Shown: piece after piece, positions 5,852-15,802 of the stretch
How the letters are laid out: each line of letters begins with the position of its first letter
How positions within the stretch are numbered: position 1 is the stretch's first letter
NCBI GenBank assembly: GCA_011391635.1
Contig: JAABQD010000013.1
Coordinates: forward strand, 1-62,337
DNA length: 62,337 nucleotides
Source of the DNA: Sulfurimonas sp.
GTDB lineage: Bacteria > Campylobacterota > Campylobacteria > Campylobacterales > Sulfurimonadaceae
Reading direction: 5' to 3'
Notes under the pieces: generated by a model
Databases searched by the model: none
Told to the model about the DNA's origin: nothing
What the model saw: the letters and a program-made list of their open reading frames with translations, nothing else
Made by a program: the position numbers and the translations under genes

Positions 5852-7240
5852 TTGGCACGGAAATTAAGAATTTTTGTTGAAGATACGCCACAGCATGTTA
5901 TGCTTAAAAGTATAAATGAGATGGATGTATTTATCGATAATAGTGACTACAGTGAGTTTTTGAAGATTGTAGATGAAACGAGTAAAAAGCATGATTTGAA
6001 AATGCACTCTTATGTAGTTATGAAGAATTATTTTGAATTTTTAGCGACCCCTGCAGATGTTGATACTTTGCCAAAAATGATGCAAAGTTTAGGTAGGAGA
6101 TATGTAGGTTATTTTAATAAAAAATATAATCGTACAGGAACTATTTGGGAAGGGAGATACAAAACTTCTTTAGTAGAGCCTGAACTTTATCTTTTTGATG
6201 TTATGACATATATAGAAAGCAAAAAAAATGAATGTAACAATGAAGTTAGTAGTTTAGCCAAAAATTTGTATGACAAAGAAGATACAATTGTAACATATCA
6301 TGAGTTGTACAAAAAGTTGGGATTTACTCAAGAAAAAAGAGTAATGAACTATAGTAAAATCTTCTTTCAAAAAAAAGATGAACGAAAAAGTCACTTTATA
6401 CAAAGTTGTCTTGAAAAACAAGCTTTGACAGGAAGTGATATTTATATCCAAAATTTAGAGCAACTCATAGGCATGGCACTTAGTTCAAAAAAAATAGGTC
6501 GCCCAAAAAAAGAAAATACACAACAAAGGAAAAAAATGTACAAAAATTTACAAGTATTAGACAAAGAAAAACACAAAGAATTGAAAATCAGTCCACTTGA
6601 GAACTTGAATTTTGCAAAGCAAACAGCTTTTTTGCCAGTTGTAGCTAATGAAATAGTATTAGTTGGTGCAACTTTTCCAGTGGTGTTTACCTCAGAAGAA
6701 AATGCATCACTTGTCGCATTGGTTTCACTTGGAGCTGACAGTTTGGCTATAAATAATGAAGGAAAATGGATAACAAATTATGTTCCTAGTTTTCTCAGAA
6801 AATACCCATTTTCAATAGCAAGTACAAAAGAGAATGCTGATCAAAAGGTTATTTTAATAGATGAAGATTCTCATCTGTTTTCAAAATCAAAAGGGAAGCA
6901 ACTTTTTAAAAAAGATGGCGAAAAGTCTGAAACTTTAGAGCATGCTGTAAACTTTTTGATAGCACATGAACAGCAGAGTGTAGTCACTAAAAATATAATC
7001 AATGAAATTGCACAAAGTGGGATTTTGGATGTAAGAGAGATTAGCGTAGGTGAGGGTGATGAGAAAAAAGTTTTGGTCAATGGCTTTAAAGTTGTTGATA
7101 AAGAAAAACTTGCGAAACTAAGTGATGATGTTTTGGCTTCATGGGTACGAAGAGGCATTATTACTTTTATAGATGCACATCTTAAATCTCTTGAGAACAT
7201 CCAAACTCTTTTTAATTTAGCAAACCAGAGACAAAACTAA
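5852..7240 (+). CDS. Fusion of inactive RAYT-like domain and SapC domain
   Basis: 462 residues from TTG 5852, preceded by AAGGGAAG; an earlier in-frame TTG at 5828 has no such site. Residues 1-~225 follow the RAYT pattern from end to end (HSYVVMKNYFEFLATP, YFNKKYNRTGTIWEGRYKT, then a GRPKK segment). However, the HUH positions are Tyr60 and Glu62 instead of His, so nuclease activity should be lost. TYIES keeps a tyrosine but not the following NP. Residues ~245-460 are a SapC domain (AFLPVVANE, FPVVFTSEENASLVAL, WITNYVPSFLRKYPF, VILIDEDSHLF, FIDAHLKSLENI). SapC of Campylobacter fetus belongs to the S-layer secretion operon sapCDEF, and here too the ABC exporter gene starts 1 bp downstream. The exact role of SapC is unknown; a DNA- or RNA-binding role for the first half is speculative. 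Confidence 0.85.
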   Translation: MARKLRIFVEDTPQHVMLKSINEMDVFIDNSDYSEFLKIVDETSKKHDLKMHSYVVMKNYFEFLATPADVDTLPKMMQSLGRRYVGYFNKKYNRTGTIWEGRYKTSLVEPELYLFDVMTYIESKKNECNNEVSSLAKNLYDKEDTIVTYHELYKKLGFTQEKRVMNYSKIFFQKKDERKSHFIQSCLEKQALTGSDIYIQNLEQLIGMALSSKKIGRPKKENTQQRKKMYKNLQVLDKEKHKELKISPLENLNFAKQTAFLPVVANEIVLVGATFPVVFTSEENASLVALVSLGADSLAINNEGKWITNYVPSFLRKYPFSIASTKENADQKVILIDEDSHLFSKSKGKQLFKKDGEKSETLEHAVNFLIAHEQQSVVTKNIINEIAQSGILDVREISVGEGDEKKVLVNGFKVVDKEKLAKLSDDVLASWVRRGIITFIDAHLKSLENIQTLFNLANQRQN

Positions 7241-7241
7241 A

Positions 7242-9020
7242 ATGGCACAAGTATCAAAAAAACAAAAAGGACAAGAGAGTGAGTTGAAGAGTGCAATTAT
7301 GCAGTCTAAGAAATCATTTCTTATAGTGGGATTTTTTAGTTTATTTATCAATCTTCTTATGCTTGTACCATCTTTGTATATGCTACAGCTCTATGATAGG
7401 GTATTGACAAGTAGAAGTGAAGATACATTAGTATTATTGACTCTTATTATTCTTGTATTATTTATTACTATGGCTATATTAGAAATTGTTAGATCTAAAA
7501 TACTTGTATTTGTTGGCAATAAACTAGATAGCATTTTAAGTGCAAGAGTGTTTGATTCACTTTTTTATCTAGCAAACAAGCAACCAGGCAAAGCGTCTTC
7601 TATGCCTTTGAATGATTTAACACAAATCAGACAATTCCTCACAGGAAACGCTCTTTTTGCTTTTTTTGATGCTCCTTGGATGCCAATATATATCGCTATC
7701 TTATTTATATTCCACCCAATGTTTGGGTATTTTGCAATTTTTGCTGCTATCGTACTGGTAATAGTTACTATTGCTAATGAGTATGATACAAAAGAAAAAT
7801 TACTCGAAGCAAATGTTATGAGTAGAGCCTCAACTCTCTATGTTGATTCAAACTTAAGAAATGCAGAAGTTGTAAATGCAATGGGTATGAAAACAAATAT
7901 TCAAAATATTTGGCGAGAAAAATATTATGCTTTTTTAAATGCACAAACAGAGGCAAGTAACAAGGCTGGTATCTGGTCGAATATATCAAAAAGTTTAAGA
8001 ATGCTTTTTCAGTCACTTATGTTAGGTCTTGGTGGTTATTTAGCAATAGAAAATGAAGTAAGTGCTGGTATGATGATTGCAGGATCTATTATCATGGGAA
8101 GAGCTTTAGCTCCTCTTGATTTGATGATTGGAAGTTGGAAAGGTTTTAGCAGTGCGAGAACATCGTATGAAAGACTCGAAGGATTACTAGAAAATTTTCC
8201 ACATGCCAATGAGCATATGGAATTACCTGCTCCTCAGGGTGAAATCCTTCTTGAAGGTGTCGTAGTAATACCACCAAATGCACAACAACCTTCTATTAAG
8301 GGTATATCCATGAAAATTGACAAAGGAGATGTTGTCGGTATTATTGGACCAAGTGCAGCTGGAAAATCATCTTTGGCAAGAATTATTTTAGGGTTATGGC
8401 CATTAGCAGCTGGAAAAGCACGACTCGATAAAGCAGATATCTATCAATGGGACAAAGTTGATTTAGGTAAATATATAGGGTATTTACCTCAAGATATAGA
8501 GCTTTTTGAAGGAACTATTAGTCAAAATATTGCTCGATTTGCGGAAGTAGATGCAGGTAAAGTTGTAGAAGCTGCGAAAAAAGCTGGTGTGCATGAGATG
8601 ATTTTACGATTGCCAGATGGTTATGATACAAAAATCGGTGCTGGAGGAGAATCTCTCTCAGGTGGACAAAGACAACGCGTAGGTTTTGCACGAGCTATCT
8701 ATGACAATCCTGTTTTAGTTGTTTTGGATGAGCCAAATTCAAATCTTGATGATCAAGGTGAAGCGGCACTTGTTCAAGCAATACAATCTCTAAAAGAGAA
8801 TGAAACAACTGTAGTAATTATTACACACAGACCAAGTATATTGCAAGTGACAAATAAATTAGCTGTTATCAAGCAAGGTTTATTAGAGTTGTATGGTAAT
8901 ACGAATGAAGTTTTATCTGCTATAGCTGCTGCAAATCAAGCTGCAACCGCTCAGGCTCAAAGACCAGCACCGACTCCACAGCCAACACAAACAATATCGC
9001 TTAGCAAACCAAGTAGTTAG
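7242..9020 (+). CDS. Type I secretion permease/ATPase (SapD/PrtD-like)
   Basis: Inner-membrane ABC exporter that powers type I secretion of unfolded protein to the outside. 592 residues: an N-terminal soluble stretch, a transmembrane domain (helices from ~28 to ~290), then an ATPase domain with Walker A GPSAAGKSS (~366), signature LSGGQRQRV (~479), Walker B VLVVLDEPNSNLDD and switch ITHRP. There is no C39 peptidase domain, as in PrtD/SapD-type exporters of large proteins. The C-terminal tail is Ala/Gln/Pro-rich. Overlapping context with the MFP and TolC genes makes a full three-part exporter. An uptake-like motif lies at 8199 (FPHAN). Confidence 0.93.
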   Translation: MAQVSKKQKGQESELKSAIMQSKKSFLIVGFFSLFINLLMLVPSLYMLQLYDRVLTSRSEDTLVLLTLIILVLFITMAILEIVRSKILVFVGNKLDSILSARVFDSLFYLANKQPGKASSMPLNDLTQIRQFLTGNALFAFFDAPWMPIYIAILFIFHPMFGYFAIFAAIVLVIVTIANEYDTKEKLLEANVMSRASTLYVDSNLRNAEVVNAMGMKTNIQNIWREKYYAFLNAQTEASNKAGIWSNISKSLRMLFQSLMLGLGGYLAIENEVSAGMMIAGSIIMGRALAPLDLMIGSWKGFSSARTSYERLEGLLENFPHANEHMELPAPQGEILLEGVVVIPPNAQQPSIKGISMKIDKGDVVGIIGPSAAGKSSLARIILGLWPLAAGKARLDKADIYQWDKVDLGKYIGYLPQDIELFEGTISQNIARFAEVDAGKVVEAAKKAGVHEMILRLPDGYDTKIGAGGESLSGGQRQRVGFARAIYDNPVLVVLDEPNSNLDDQGEAALVQAIQSLKENETTVVIITHRPSILQVTNKLAVIKQGLLELYGNTNEVLSAIAAANQAATAQAQRPAPTPQPTQTISLSKPSS

Positions 9021-9028
9021 GAAAAATT

Positions 9029-10324
9029 ATGGATAATAAACAGATAAAAGTGCCATCATATGATGACACTGCAGTAATTCGATTTGGTTTTATAGTTCTC
9101 TTGGTAGTATTTGGACTTTTTGGTGGTTGGATGGCTTTTGCACCACTTGCGAGTTCTTCGGTGGCAAGTGGAAAAGTTTCGGCAGATATGGATAAAAAGA
9201 CAATGCAACACCTTGAAGGTGGAATCATAGATGCAATATATGTCAAAGATGGGGATGTCGTAAAAAAAGATCAAATCTTGATGAAATTGAGTGATGTTCA
9301 AGTCAAAGCACAACTCAATATTCTTAATGCTCAATATCAAGAGAATATAGCTCTTTTTGCAAGATTAAAAGCACAAAGAGATAATTTAAAGAAAATAGAA
9401 TTTCCAAGTGAATTGAGTGATGAAAATGCTATAAAAAATCAAGTAAATATTTTCATCTCCTCCAATAAATCGATTGAAGATGAAGATACTATTAAAAATA
9501 ATAGAATTGTGCAACTTCAAAGTCAAATAGATGGATTAAACTCTCTTATACAGAGCAGACAAAAAAGATTGGCATCTATAATAGAAGAGAGTAAAGAGCA
9601 GGAAACTTTGTTTGCACAAAGATTAGTCGATAAACTAAAACTTAGAGATTTACAAAAAGAGAGTAATGCTATCGATGGTGATTTGGCAAGTTCAAAAGCA
9701 GATATCGCAAAGTTAAAAGAGCAGATAAGTGAAGTAAGTAATCAAAAGCTTTTGAGAGAAAAAGAGTTTAAAAATGAAATTTTGCAAAAATATGTAGAAG
9801 CAGAGACAAAACTTTCAGATTTGAAATCAAAAATCGTTGCAAATGAAGATGTTTTAAGACGAACAGAAATTCTTGCACCAATCGATGGAACGGTAGTTGG
9901 ACTCAGTTCACATACTGTGGGTGGAGTGATAACCCCAGGCAAGTCTATCCTTGATATCGTACCAGAAAATGCAAAACTTTTAGTCGTAGCTAAAGTAAGC
10001 ACAACAGATATTGATAAAGTCAAAGTAGGTTTAATCGCAGAGATAAAATTTTCAGCTTTTAATTTGCAGCATGTGAATGTTATTGAAGGCAAAGTAGTGC
10101 ATGTTTCAGCAGACAGTTTTATTGATGAAGCGACAAATATTCCCTATTATGAAACAAAAATTGAAGTGACACAAGAGGGTGTTAAACTTTTAAAAGAGAA
10201 TGGTTTTGTGCTTGTATCTGGTATGCCAGCGGAAGTTATGATTAATATTGGAGACCGAACAGCACTGAGTTATCTTGTAAAACCTTTTCAAGAGATGTTA
10301 GGCAGGAGTTTTAATGAAGAGTAA
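9029..10324 (+). CDS. HlyD-family membrane fusion protein (SapE/PrtE-like)
   Basis: Periplasmic adaptor that joins the ABC exporter to the outer membrane channel. 431 residues: one N-terminal membrane helix (~20-40), half of a lipoyl domain (MQHLEGGIIDAIYVKDGDVV), a long coiled coil (~100-260), the second lipoyl half (APIDGTVVGLSSHTVGGV) and a beta barrel. It begins 8 bp after the ABC gene and overlaps the TolC gene by 11 bp, so the three are one operon. Confidence 0.93.
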   Translation: MDNKQIKVPSYDDTAVIRFGFIVLLVVFGLFGGWMAFAPLASSSVASGKVSADMDKKTMQHLEGGIIDAIYVKDGDVVKKDQILMKLSDVQVKAQLNILNAQYQENIALFARLKAQRDNLKKIEFPSELSDENAIKNQVNIFISSNKSIEDEDTIKNNRIVQLQSQIDGLNSLIQSRQKRLASIIEESKEQETLFAQRLVDKLKLRDLQKESNAIDGDLASSKADIAKLKEQISEVSNQKLLREKEFKNEILQKYVEAETKLSDLKSKIVANEDVLRRTEILAPIDGTVVGLSSHTVGGVITPGKSILDIVPENAKLLVVAKVSTTDIDKVKVGLIAEIKFSAFNLQHVNVIEGKVVHVSADSFIDEATNIPYYETKIEVTQEGVKLLKENGFVLVSGMPAEVMINIGDRTALSYLVKPFQEMLGRSFNEE

Positions 10325-11636
10325 TCTCTTTTTTAACTTCTTATTGGCATGTGGATGTTTAATTACCTCTGCTGATGCAACGGAAGTTTTAACATTTTCA
10401 AAAGCGTATGAACTTGCTCTTTTAAATACCAATACAATCAAATCTTCAGCTTATAGAGCTGAGGCAGAACAAGAGAAGGTAAATCAAGAGTACTCTAAGC
10501 TCTATCCTCAAATAAGTTTTTCAGCAAATTATGGAAAATCTGATTATGAGTATAATCCAAACTATGCAAAAGTTGATCATGTCCGTCAGGGTATGATTAG
10601 TAATACTCTCTCTTTAAGACAATCTATCTACAATGCAGATACATACTCTAGAATTGCAATGGAAACATCAAGAGGCAGACTCTATGAAATTGATTCAGAA
10701 TTAAAAAAAGAGGAATTAGCTCAGAGTGTATTTAAAGTGTATCTTGAGTTGCTCAAGTCACATAACAAGATAAAGCTCTACGAGTCAAATCTTCAATATA
10801 TTAAATCAAAATTAGATGTATATACGCAACAATATGATATGAACTTGACCAACAAAATGGATTTGCTTCAGATGCAAGTTGAGTATAGCTCTGCTTTGAT
10901 AAGTTTAGACAAAGAAAAACAGTCGCTCAAAGTAAACGAACTTAAATTAACGCACTTTATAGGTGAATCAGAATATAAATTACCAAAAATAGAAGTAAAT
11001 AAGCATACTCTTGAAAATATTCAAATGATGAAAGAGTCTATTGTAAGTGGTGATAATTTTGACAAAAATCTAAAAGTACTTCAAGCAGAAGTATCATTGA
11101 AACTCTCAAAAGAACAGGTAACAAACGCATTCGATGCACATATGCCTCGCTTAGATTTACAAGCATCCATTTCTAAGTACAATACAGATGACCCAACAAG
11201 TGATGCTCCGTATAACAATGTCCAGCAGATGGCACTTGTACTTAATATTCCAATTTATAGTGGTGGATTGGTCTCATCTATGGTTGCATCCTCAGAACTC
11301 ATGAGCAAAGCTGCGAATGAAGATTTGCTCGATACAAAAAAACAAGTGCAAGTACAGTATGACGACTATCTTACATCTTTTAATGTCTCTGTTTCATCTG
11401 TAAAAATGTATAAAGATGCTCTTGAATCTGCAGAGCTTTATGTAAAAGCTATAGAACAGGGATATGAGCATGGACTCAAAAGTATTATAGACTTAAATGA
11501 AGCAAATACAAAGCTTTATGATGTAAAATATAAATATCTTGACAATATACATGGAATGGTTGATTCCTATATAGGGTTGTTGATTGTCACTAATAATTTT
11601 GAAAACATAGGTTTATTAGATAGAATTGTAGAATAA
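10314..11636 (+). CDS. TolC-family outer membrane channel (SapF/PrtF-like)
   Basis: Outer membrane exit duct of the type I secretion system. 440 residues with a signal peptide (MKSNLFFNFLLACGCLITSADA) and TolC-type helical repeats: the first has SKLYPQISFSANYG, the second DAHMPRLDLQAS and LNIPIYSGG. Translationally coupled to the adaptor gene. An uptake-like motif at 10345 encodes the LACG of the signal peptide. The last gene of the export operon; the sugar genes follow after 20 bp and may be cotranscribed. Confidence 0.92.
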   Translation: MKSNLFFNFLLACGCLITSADATEVLTFSKAYELALLNTNTIKSSAYRAEAEQEKVNQEYSKLYPQISFSANYGKSDYEYNPNYAKVDHVRQGMISNTLSLRQSIYNADTYSRIAMETSRGRLYEIDSELKKEELAQSVFKVYLELLKSHNKIKLYESNLQYIKSKLDVYTQQYDMNLTNKMDLLQMQVEYSSALISLDKEKQSLKVNELKLTHFIGESEYKLPKIEVNKHTLENIQMMKESIVSGDNFDKNLKVLQAEVSLKLSKEQVTNAFDAHMPRLDLQASISKYNTDDPTSDAPYNNVQQMALVLNIPIYSGGLVSSMVASSELMSKAANEDLLDTKKQVQVQYDDYLTSFNVSVSSVKMYKDALESAELYVKAIEQGYEHGLKSIIDLNEANTKLYDVKYKYLDNIHGMVDSYIGLLIVTNNFENIGLLDRIVE

Positions 11637-11662
11637 TAAGTAAAGAATAAGAGGGAATGATT

Positions 11663-12697
11663 GTGAAAAAAGCTATAGTAACAGGTATAACAGGACAAGA
11701 TGGAGCATATCTTACAGAGTTGCTTTTAGAAAAAGGGTATGAAGTTTTTGGAACATATAGACGAACTTCCTCTGTCAACTTTTGGAGAATTGAAGAGTTG
11801 GGCATACAAAATCATCCAAACCTTCACTTGGTAGAGTATGACTTAACAGATCAAGCCAATACAATTCACATGCTAAAAAATATAGAGCCAGATGAGATTT
11901 ATAATCTTGCAGCACAAAGTTTTGTGGGTGTTTCGTTTGAACAGCCTCTTGCAACAGCTCACATTACAGGGCTTGGTTGTGTTCATCTTCTTGAAGCTAT
12001 CCGAATAGTTAATCCTCGGATAAAGTTTTATCAAGCAAGTACCTCAGAAATGTTTGGTCTTGTTCAAGAAGTACCACAATCAGAAAAAACACCTTTTTAC
12101 CCTCGAAGTCCTTATGGCGTAGCCAAACTTTATGCACATTGGATGGTGATCAACTATAGAGAATCTTACAATATTTTTGGATGCAGTGGGATACTTTTTA
12201 ACCATGAATCGCCTTTGCGAGGAAGAGAATTTGTTACAAGAAAAATCACAGATAGCGTAGCAAAAATCAAACTTGGCAAACTAGAGTGTTTAGAACTTGG
12301 CAACATGGATGCAAAAAGAGATTGGGGATTTGCTAAAGATTATGTAGAGGGCATGTACCTTATGCTCCAAGCTCCTAAACCAGACACTTATGTCTTGGCA
12401 ACAAATAGAACTGAGACAGTGAGAGATTTTGTCTCTATGGCATTTAAAGCGGCTGGTATTGAGTTGGAATTTAGTGGAAAAGATGAAAATGAGAGAGCTA
12501 TAGATAAAGCTACTGGTAAAACAGTTGTCAAAGTCAATCCAAAATTTTATAGACCATGCGAAGTAGATTTACTGATAGGAAATCCACAAAAAGCCAAAGA
12601 TATTTTAGGCTGGGAACCAAAATGTACGCTTGAAGAGCTATGTGCAATGATGGTAAAAGAGGACTTAAGAAGAAATGAGATAGGGTTTAGTTTCTAA
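11663..12697 (+). CDS. gmd: GDP-mannose 4,6-dehydratase
   Basis: Converts GDP-D-mannose to GDP-4-keto-6-deoxymannose, the precursor of GDP-D-rhamnose or GDP-fucose. About 344 residues; extended SDR with [10 protein letters not shown] (NADP site), the active site S/T and Glu in [17 protein letters not shown] (Tyr, Lys) and the Gmd signature [14 protein letters not shown] 11663 has GAGGGA 6 nt upstream and gives the usual MKKAIVTG start. The ATG at 11657 is too close to that site. The reductase gene follows after 3 bp. Confidence 0.95.
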   Translation: MKKAIVTGITGQDGAYLTELLLEKGYEVFGTYRRTSSVNFWRIEELGIQNHPNLHLVEYDLTDQANTIHMLKNIEPDEIYNLAAQSFVGVSFEQPLATAHITGLGCVHLLEAIRIVNPRIKFYQASTSEMFGLVQEVPQSEKTPFYPRSPYGVAKLYAHWMVINYRESYNIFGCSGILFNHESPLRGREFVTRKITDSVAKIKLGKLECLELGNMDAKRDWGFAKDYVEGMYLMLQAPKPDTYVLATNRTETVRDFVSMAFKAAGIELEFSGKDENERAIDKATGKTVVKVNPKFYRPCEVDLLIGNPQKAKDILGWEPKCTLEELCAMMVKEDLRRNEIGFSF

Positions 12698-12700
12698 ACT

Positions 12701-13579
12701 ATGAAAAAAGTTTTAATCACTGGTATAGATAGTTTCACTGGTGTACATCTCTCTGCGTATCTTTTGGCATGTGGATATGAAGTGCATGGCACAACTCTTT
12801 TTGAGAGTGGTGCACAAAAATATCAGTGTGACATAACTGATAAAGAGAGTGTAGTAAAAGTTTTAACTCATTTAGAGCCTGATTTTTTGATACACCTCTC
12901 AGGCATTTCATTTACGGCTCATGGCAACAGTGAAGATTTTTATAAAGTCAATACGATAGGTACTTTGAATATTTTAGAAAGCCTCATAGAATTAGGACTT
13001 AAACCATCAAAAATAATCTTGGCAAGTAGTGCGACAGTGTATGGCAATCAAGGTTTAGAAGTTTTGGATGAATCTCTATGTCCAAAACCTGCGAATCACT
13101 ATGGTGCGAGTAAATATGCAATGGAATGTTTGGCTCGAAACTACTTTGACAAACTCAATATTATCATCACACGACCATTTAATTATACGGGCATCGCTCA
13201 AGCGGAACATTTTTTGATACCCAAAATTATCAAACATTTTAAAGAAAAAAGTCAAACGATAGAACTTGGAAATTTGGATGTTAGTAGAGAATTTAATGAT
13301 ATAAGTTTCGTTTGTGAAGTATATAAAAAACTTTTAGAGTGTAATGCAAATGCAGAGGTAGTCAATATCGCAACAAATCGAGGAATTAAGCTCCTTGATG
13401 TACTAGAAAATATGAATGAATTGTCAGGTTATAAAATAAAAGTAGAGATAAACCCAACATTAGTAAGAAAAGATGAGATAAAAAGTTTGACAGGCTCATC
13501 CGATAAACTTTTTCAACTTATCGGAGTATTGGAGCAAAAAGAGTTTAAAGATACATTGCGAGAGATGCTTGAAGCCTAA
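12701..13579 (+). CDS. GDP-4-keto-6-deoxymannose reductase-like SDR
   Basis: 292-residue SDR with an N-terminal nucleotide site (GIDSFTGVHLSAYL), SSATVYG and the YGASKYAME catalytic Tyr-Lys pair. Next to gmd the best role is reduction of GDP-4-keto-6-deoxymannose to GDP-D-rhamnose (Rmd). A GDP-fucose or GDP-talose route is possible but GMER-type epimerase features are not evident. The end overlaps the next glycosyltransferase start by 11 bp. An uptake-like motif lies at 12765 (LACGY). Confidence 0.8.
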   Translation: MKKVLITGIDSFTGVHLSAYLLACGYEVHGTTLFESGAQKYQCDITDKESVVKVLTHLEPDFLIHLSGISFTAHGNSEDFYKVNTIGTLNILESLIELGLKPSKIILASSATVYGNQGLEVLDESLCPKPANHYGASKYAMECLARNYFDKLNIIITRPFNYTGIAQAEHFLIPKIIKHFKEKSQTIELGNLDVSREFNDISFVCEVYKKLLECNANAEVVNIATNRGIKLLDVLENMNELSGYKIKVEINPTLVRKDEIKSLTGSSDKLFQLIGVLEQKEFKDTLREMLEA

Positions 13580-14687
13580 AATTTTAATAGACGGCATCTC
13601 CTTATTATCTCCTCTGACTGGAATAGGAAGATATACCTATGAAGTATCGAAGTATATAGAGAGTAAAGATGATTTTGAACTCAATTATTTTTATGGCTTT
13701 TATTCAAATAAATTGATTGAGACTTCTAAAAAACCAGAGTTAAAGACTTTAAAAAATATTGTTTCCAAAGTACCTTTGCTAAAAAAAATCATCAGAAAAT
13801 GTTTATTGGTTATAAGTAAATTATTTGCACCTCGATATGAGTTATATTGGCAACCGAATTTTATACCACTAGATGGTATTAAAACAAAAAAAATAGTGAC
13901 ATCGGTTCATGATTTTTCTTTTATTTTACATCGTGAATTCCATCCAAAAGAGAGAATAGAATACTTTGAAAACTATTTTTTCAAAAATATTGTGAGAAGC
14001 AATATGATAATTACAGGTTCTCACTACTCAAAAAATGAGATTTTAGAAAATCTTGATTTTAAAGAAGATCAAGTGAAAGTAATTTATCATGGAATAGATC
14101 ATAATACTTTTAAGGTATATGAAGAGTTGAAGGTAGATTTTGACATTCCTACTCGATTTATACTCTCTGTTGGAAGTATCGAACCAAGAAAAAATCTTTT
14201 GGGCTTACTAGAAGCTTATACTCTTTTAGATGAAAAAATAAAATCAGAGTATAAATTGGTTTTAGTTGGTTTTAAGGGCTGGGAAAATAGTGAAATTATG
14301 GATAAAATAAATAAAAATCAAGAAAATATACACTATCTAGGGTTCGTGAGTGATGAAGAGTTAGCAAAAGTTTATAATTTAGCATCATGTTTTGTGTTTC
14401 CATCATTTTATGAGGGCTTTGGTTTACCTCCTTTAGAGGCTATGGCATGTGGAACTCCAGTGATCTCTTCTCATCTTACATCTATGCCAGAAGTTTGTGT
14501 GGACGCGGCACTTTATTGCAATCCATATGAGCCAAATGATATTAAAAATAAAATAGAATTGCTTTTGAATGATAAAGCTTTACAAAATCAGATGATACAA
14601 AAAGGGTTGCAAAGAGCAAGTGAATTTACTTGGGAAAAATCTGCTGAAGAGCATATAAAAATCTTTAAAGAGGTTCTTCAAAATTGA
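13569..14687 (+). CDS. Glycosyltransferase family 4 (rhamnan/mannan type)
   Basis: Retaining GT-B sugar transferase, 372 residues. The donor-site motif is EGFGLPPLEAMACGTPVIS (Glu-x7-Glu) near residue 280 and the SVGSIEPRKNLLGLLEAY stretch is typical of GT4. The start is TTG 13569, overlapping the upstream gene. In a gmd/reductase cluster the donor is probably GDP-D-rhamnose or GDP-mannose, as for WbpY/WbpZ. Substrate and acceptor are inferred. An uptake-like motif at 14443 encodes MACGT in the catalytic loop. Confidence 0.88.
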   Translation: MKPKILIDGISLLSPLTGIGRYTYEVSKYIESKDDFELNYFYGFYSNKLIETSKKPELKTLKNIVSKVPLLKKIIRKCLLVISKLFAPRYELYWQPNFIPLDGIKTKKIVTSVHDFSFILHREFHPKERIEYFENYFFKNIVRSNMIITGSHYSKNEILENLDFKEDQVKVIYHGIDHNTFKVYEELKVDFDIPTRFILSVGSIEPRKNLLGLLEAYTLLDEKIKSEYKLVLVGFKGWENSEIMDKINKNQENIHYLGFVSDEELAKVYNLASCFVFPSFYEGFGLPPLEAMACGTPVISSHLTSMPEVCVDAALYCNPYEPNDIKNKIELLLNDKALQNQMIQKGLQRASEFTWEKSAEEHIKIFKEVLQN

Positions 14688-15790
14688 AAATAGCAATAGT
14701 CCATGATTGGCTTGTGACCGATGCTGGAGCAGAAAAAGTGCTCAGAGCCATTTTGGATCTCTTTCCACATGCCGATATCTTTTCGCTTGTTGATTTTTTG
14801 AGCCAAGAGGAGAGAAAAGTTGTCTTAAATGGCAAATTTGCACAAACTTCTTATATTCAAAAGCTACCTTTCGCCAAAAAACATTTTAGAAATTACTTAC
14901 CACTTTTTCCACATGCCATAGAGAGTTTGGATGTAAGCTCTTATAATCTCGTGATAAGCTCATCTTGGGCGGTGGCAAAAGGTATTAAAACTACTAAAAA
15001 TCAACTTCACATTTGTTACTGTTATACACCTATTCGTTATGCTTGGGATTTGTATGATGAATATACCGCAAATCTCAAGCAACCTAAAAAATTTTTAGTG
15101 CAACAAACTCTTAAGTACATACAAAAATGGGATAAAACCACAACACACAGAGTCGATTTTTTTGTGGCAGATTCACTATTTGTCCAAGAGAGAATCAAAA
15201 AAACTTACAATAGAGAGAGTAGAGTCATCTATCCTCCCGTTCAGACACAAAAGTTTACTTTGTGTCAAGAGAAAGATGATTTTTATCTGACTGCTTCAAG
15301 GCTTGTTCCTTATAAAAAAACAAAGCTAATCGTAGAAGCTTTTAATGAAATGCCAGAAAAAAAGCTCTTTGTGATTGGTGATGGAGAAGAGTATGAAGCG
15401 ATTAAAAATATTGCTAAAGAGAATATCATACTGCTTGGATATAGAGATAAAGAGACAATGATAGAGTATATGCAAAGGGCAAAAGCTTTTCTTTATGCTG
15501 CGATTGAAGATTTTGGCATAGTTCCTATCGAAGCTTTGGCATGTGGAACTCCTGTGATAGCATTAGGCATTGGTGGAACAGCTGAAACAGTGCAAGAGGG
15601 TGTAAATGGCATCCATTTTCACGAACAAACAAAAGAGAGTATTATAGAAGCAATCGAAAGATTTGAGTCTATGCAGTGGAATCATAAAAAAATTTCTGAT
15701 TCAGCAAGTTTTTACAATGAAGAGAGATTTAAAGATGAAATGAAAAACTTTATAAGTGAAAAATTAATAACAAATTCTCATACATTTTAG
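14684..15790 (+). CDS. Glycosyltransferase family 4 (WbaZ-like)
   Basis: 368 residues beginning MKIAIVHDWLVTDAGAEKVL, a common start of mannosyl/rhamnosyl GT4 enzymes of the WbaZ type. C-terminal donor site DFGIVPIEALACGTPVIALG. The TTG start overlaps the previous stop by 4 bp. Three uptake-like motifs lie in the gene: 14765 (FPHAD, one mismatch), 14909 (FPHAI) and 15537 (LACGT). Cytoplasmic, acting on a lipid-linked glycan. Exact linkage unknown. Confidence 0.88.
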   Translation: MKIAIVHDWLVTDAGAEKVLRAILDLFPHADIFSLVDFLSQEERKVVLNGKFAQTSYIQKLPFAKKHFRNYLPLFPHAIESLDVSSYNLVISSSWAVAKGIKTTKNQLHICYCYTPIRYAWDLYDEYTANLKQPKKFLVQQTLKYIQKWDKTTTHRVDFFVADSLFVQERIKKTYNRESRVIYPPVQTQKFTLCQEKDDFYLTASRLVPYKKTKLIVEAFNEMPEKKLFVIGDGEEYEAIKNIAKENIILLGYRDKETMIEYMQRAKAFLYAAIEDFGIVPIEALACGTPVIALGIGGTAETVQEGVNGIHFHEQTKESIIEAIERFESMQWNHKKISDSASFYNEERFKDEMKNFISEKLITNSHTF

Positions 15791-15802
15791 TACAATAACT
15801 TT

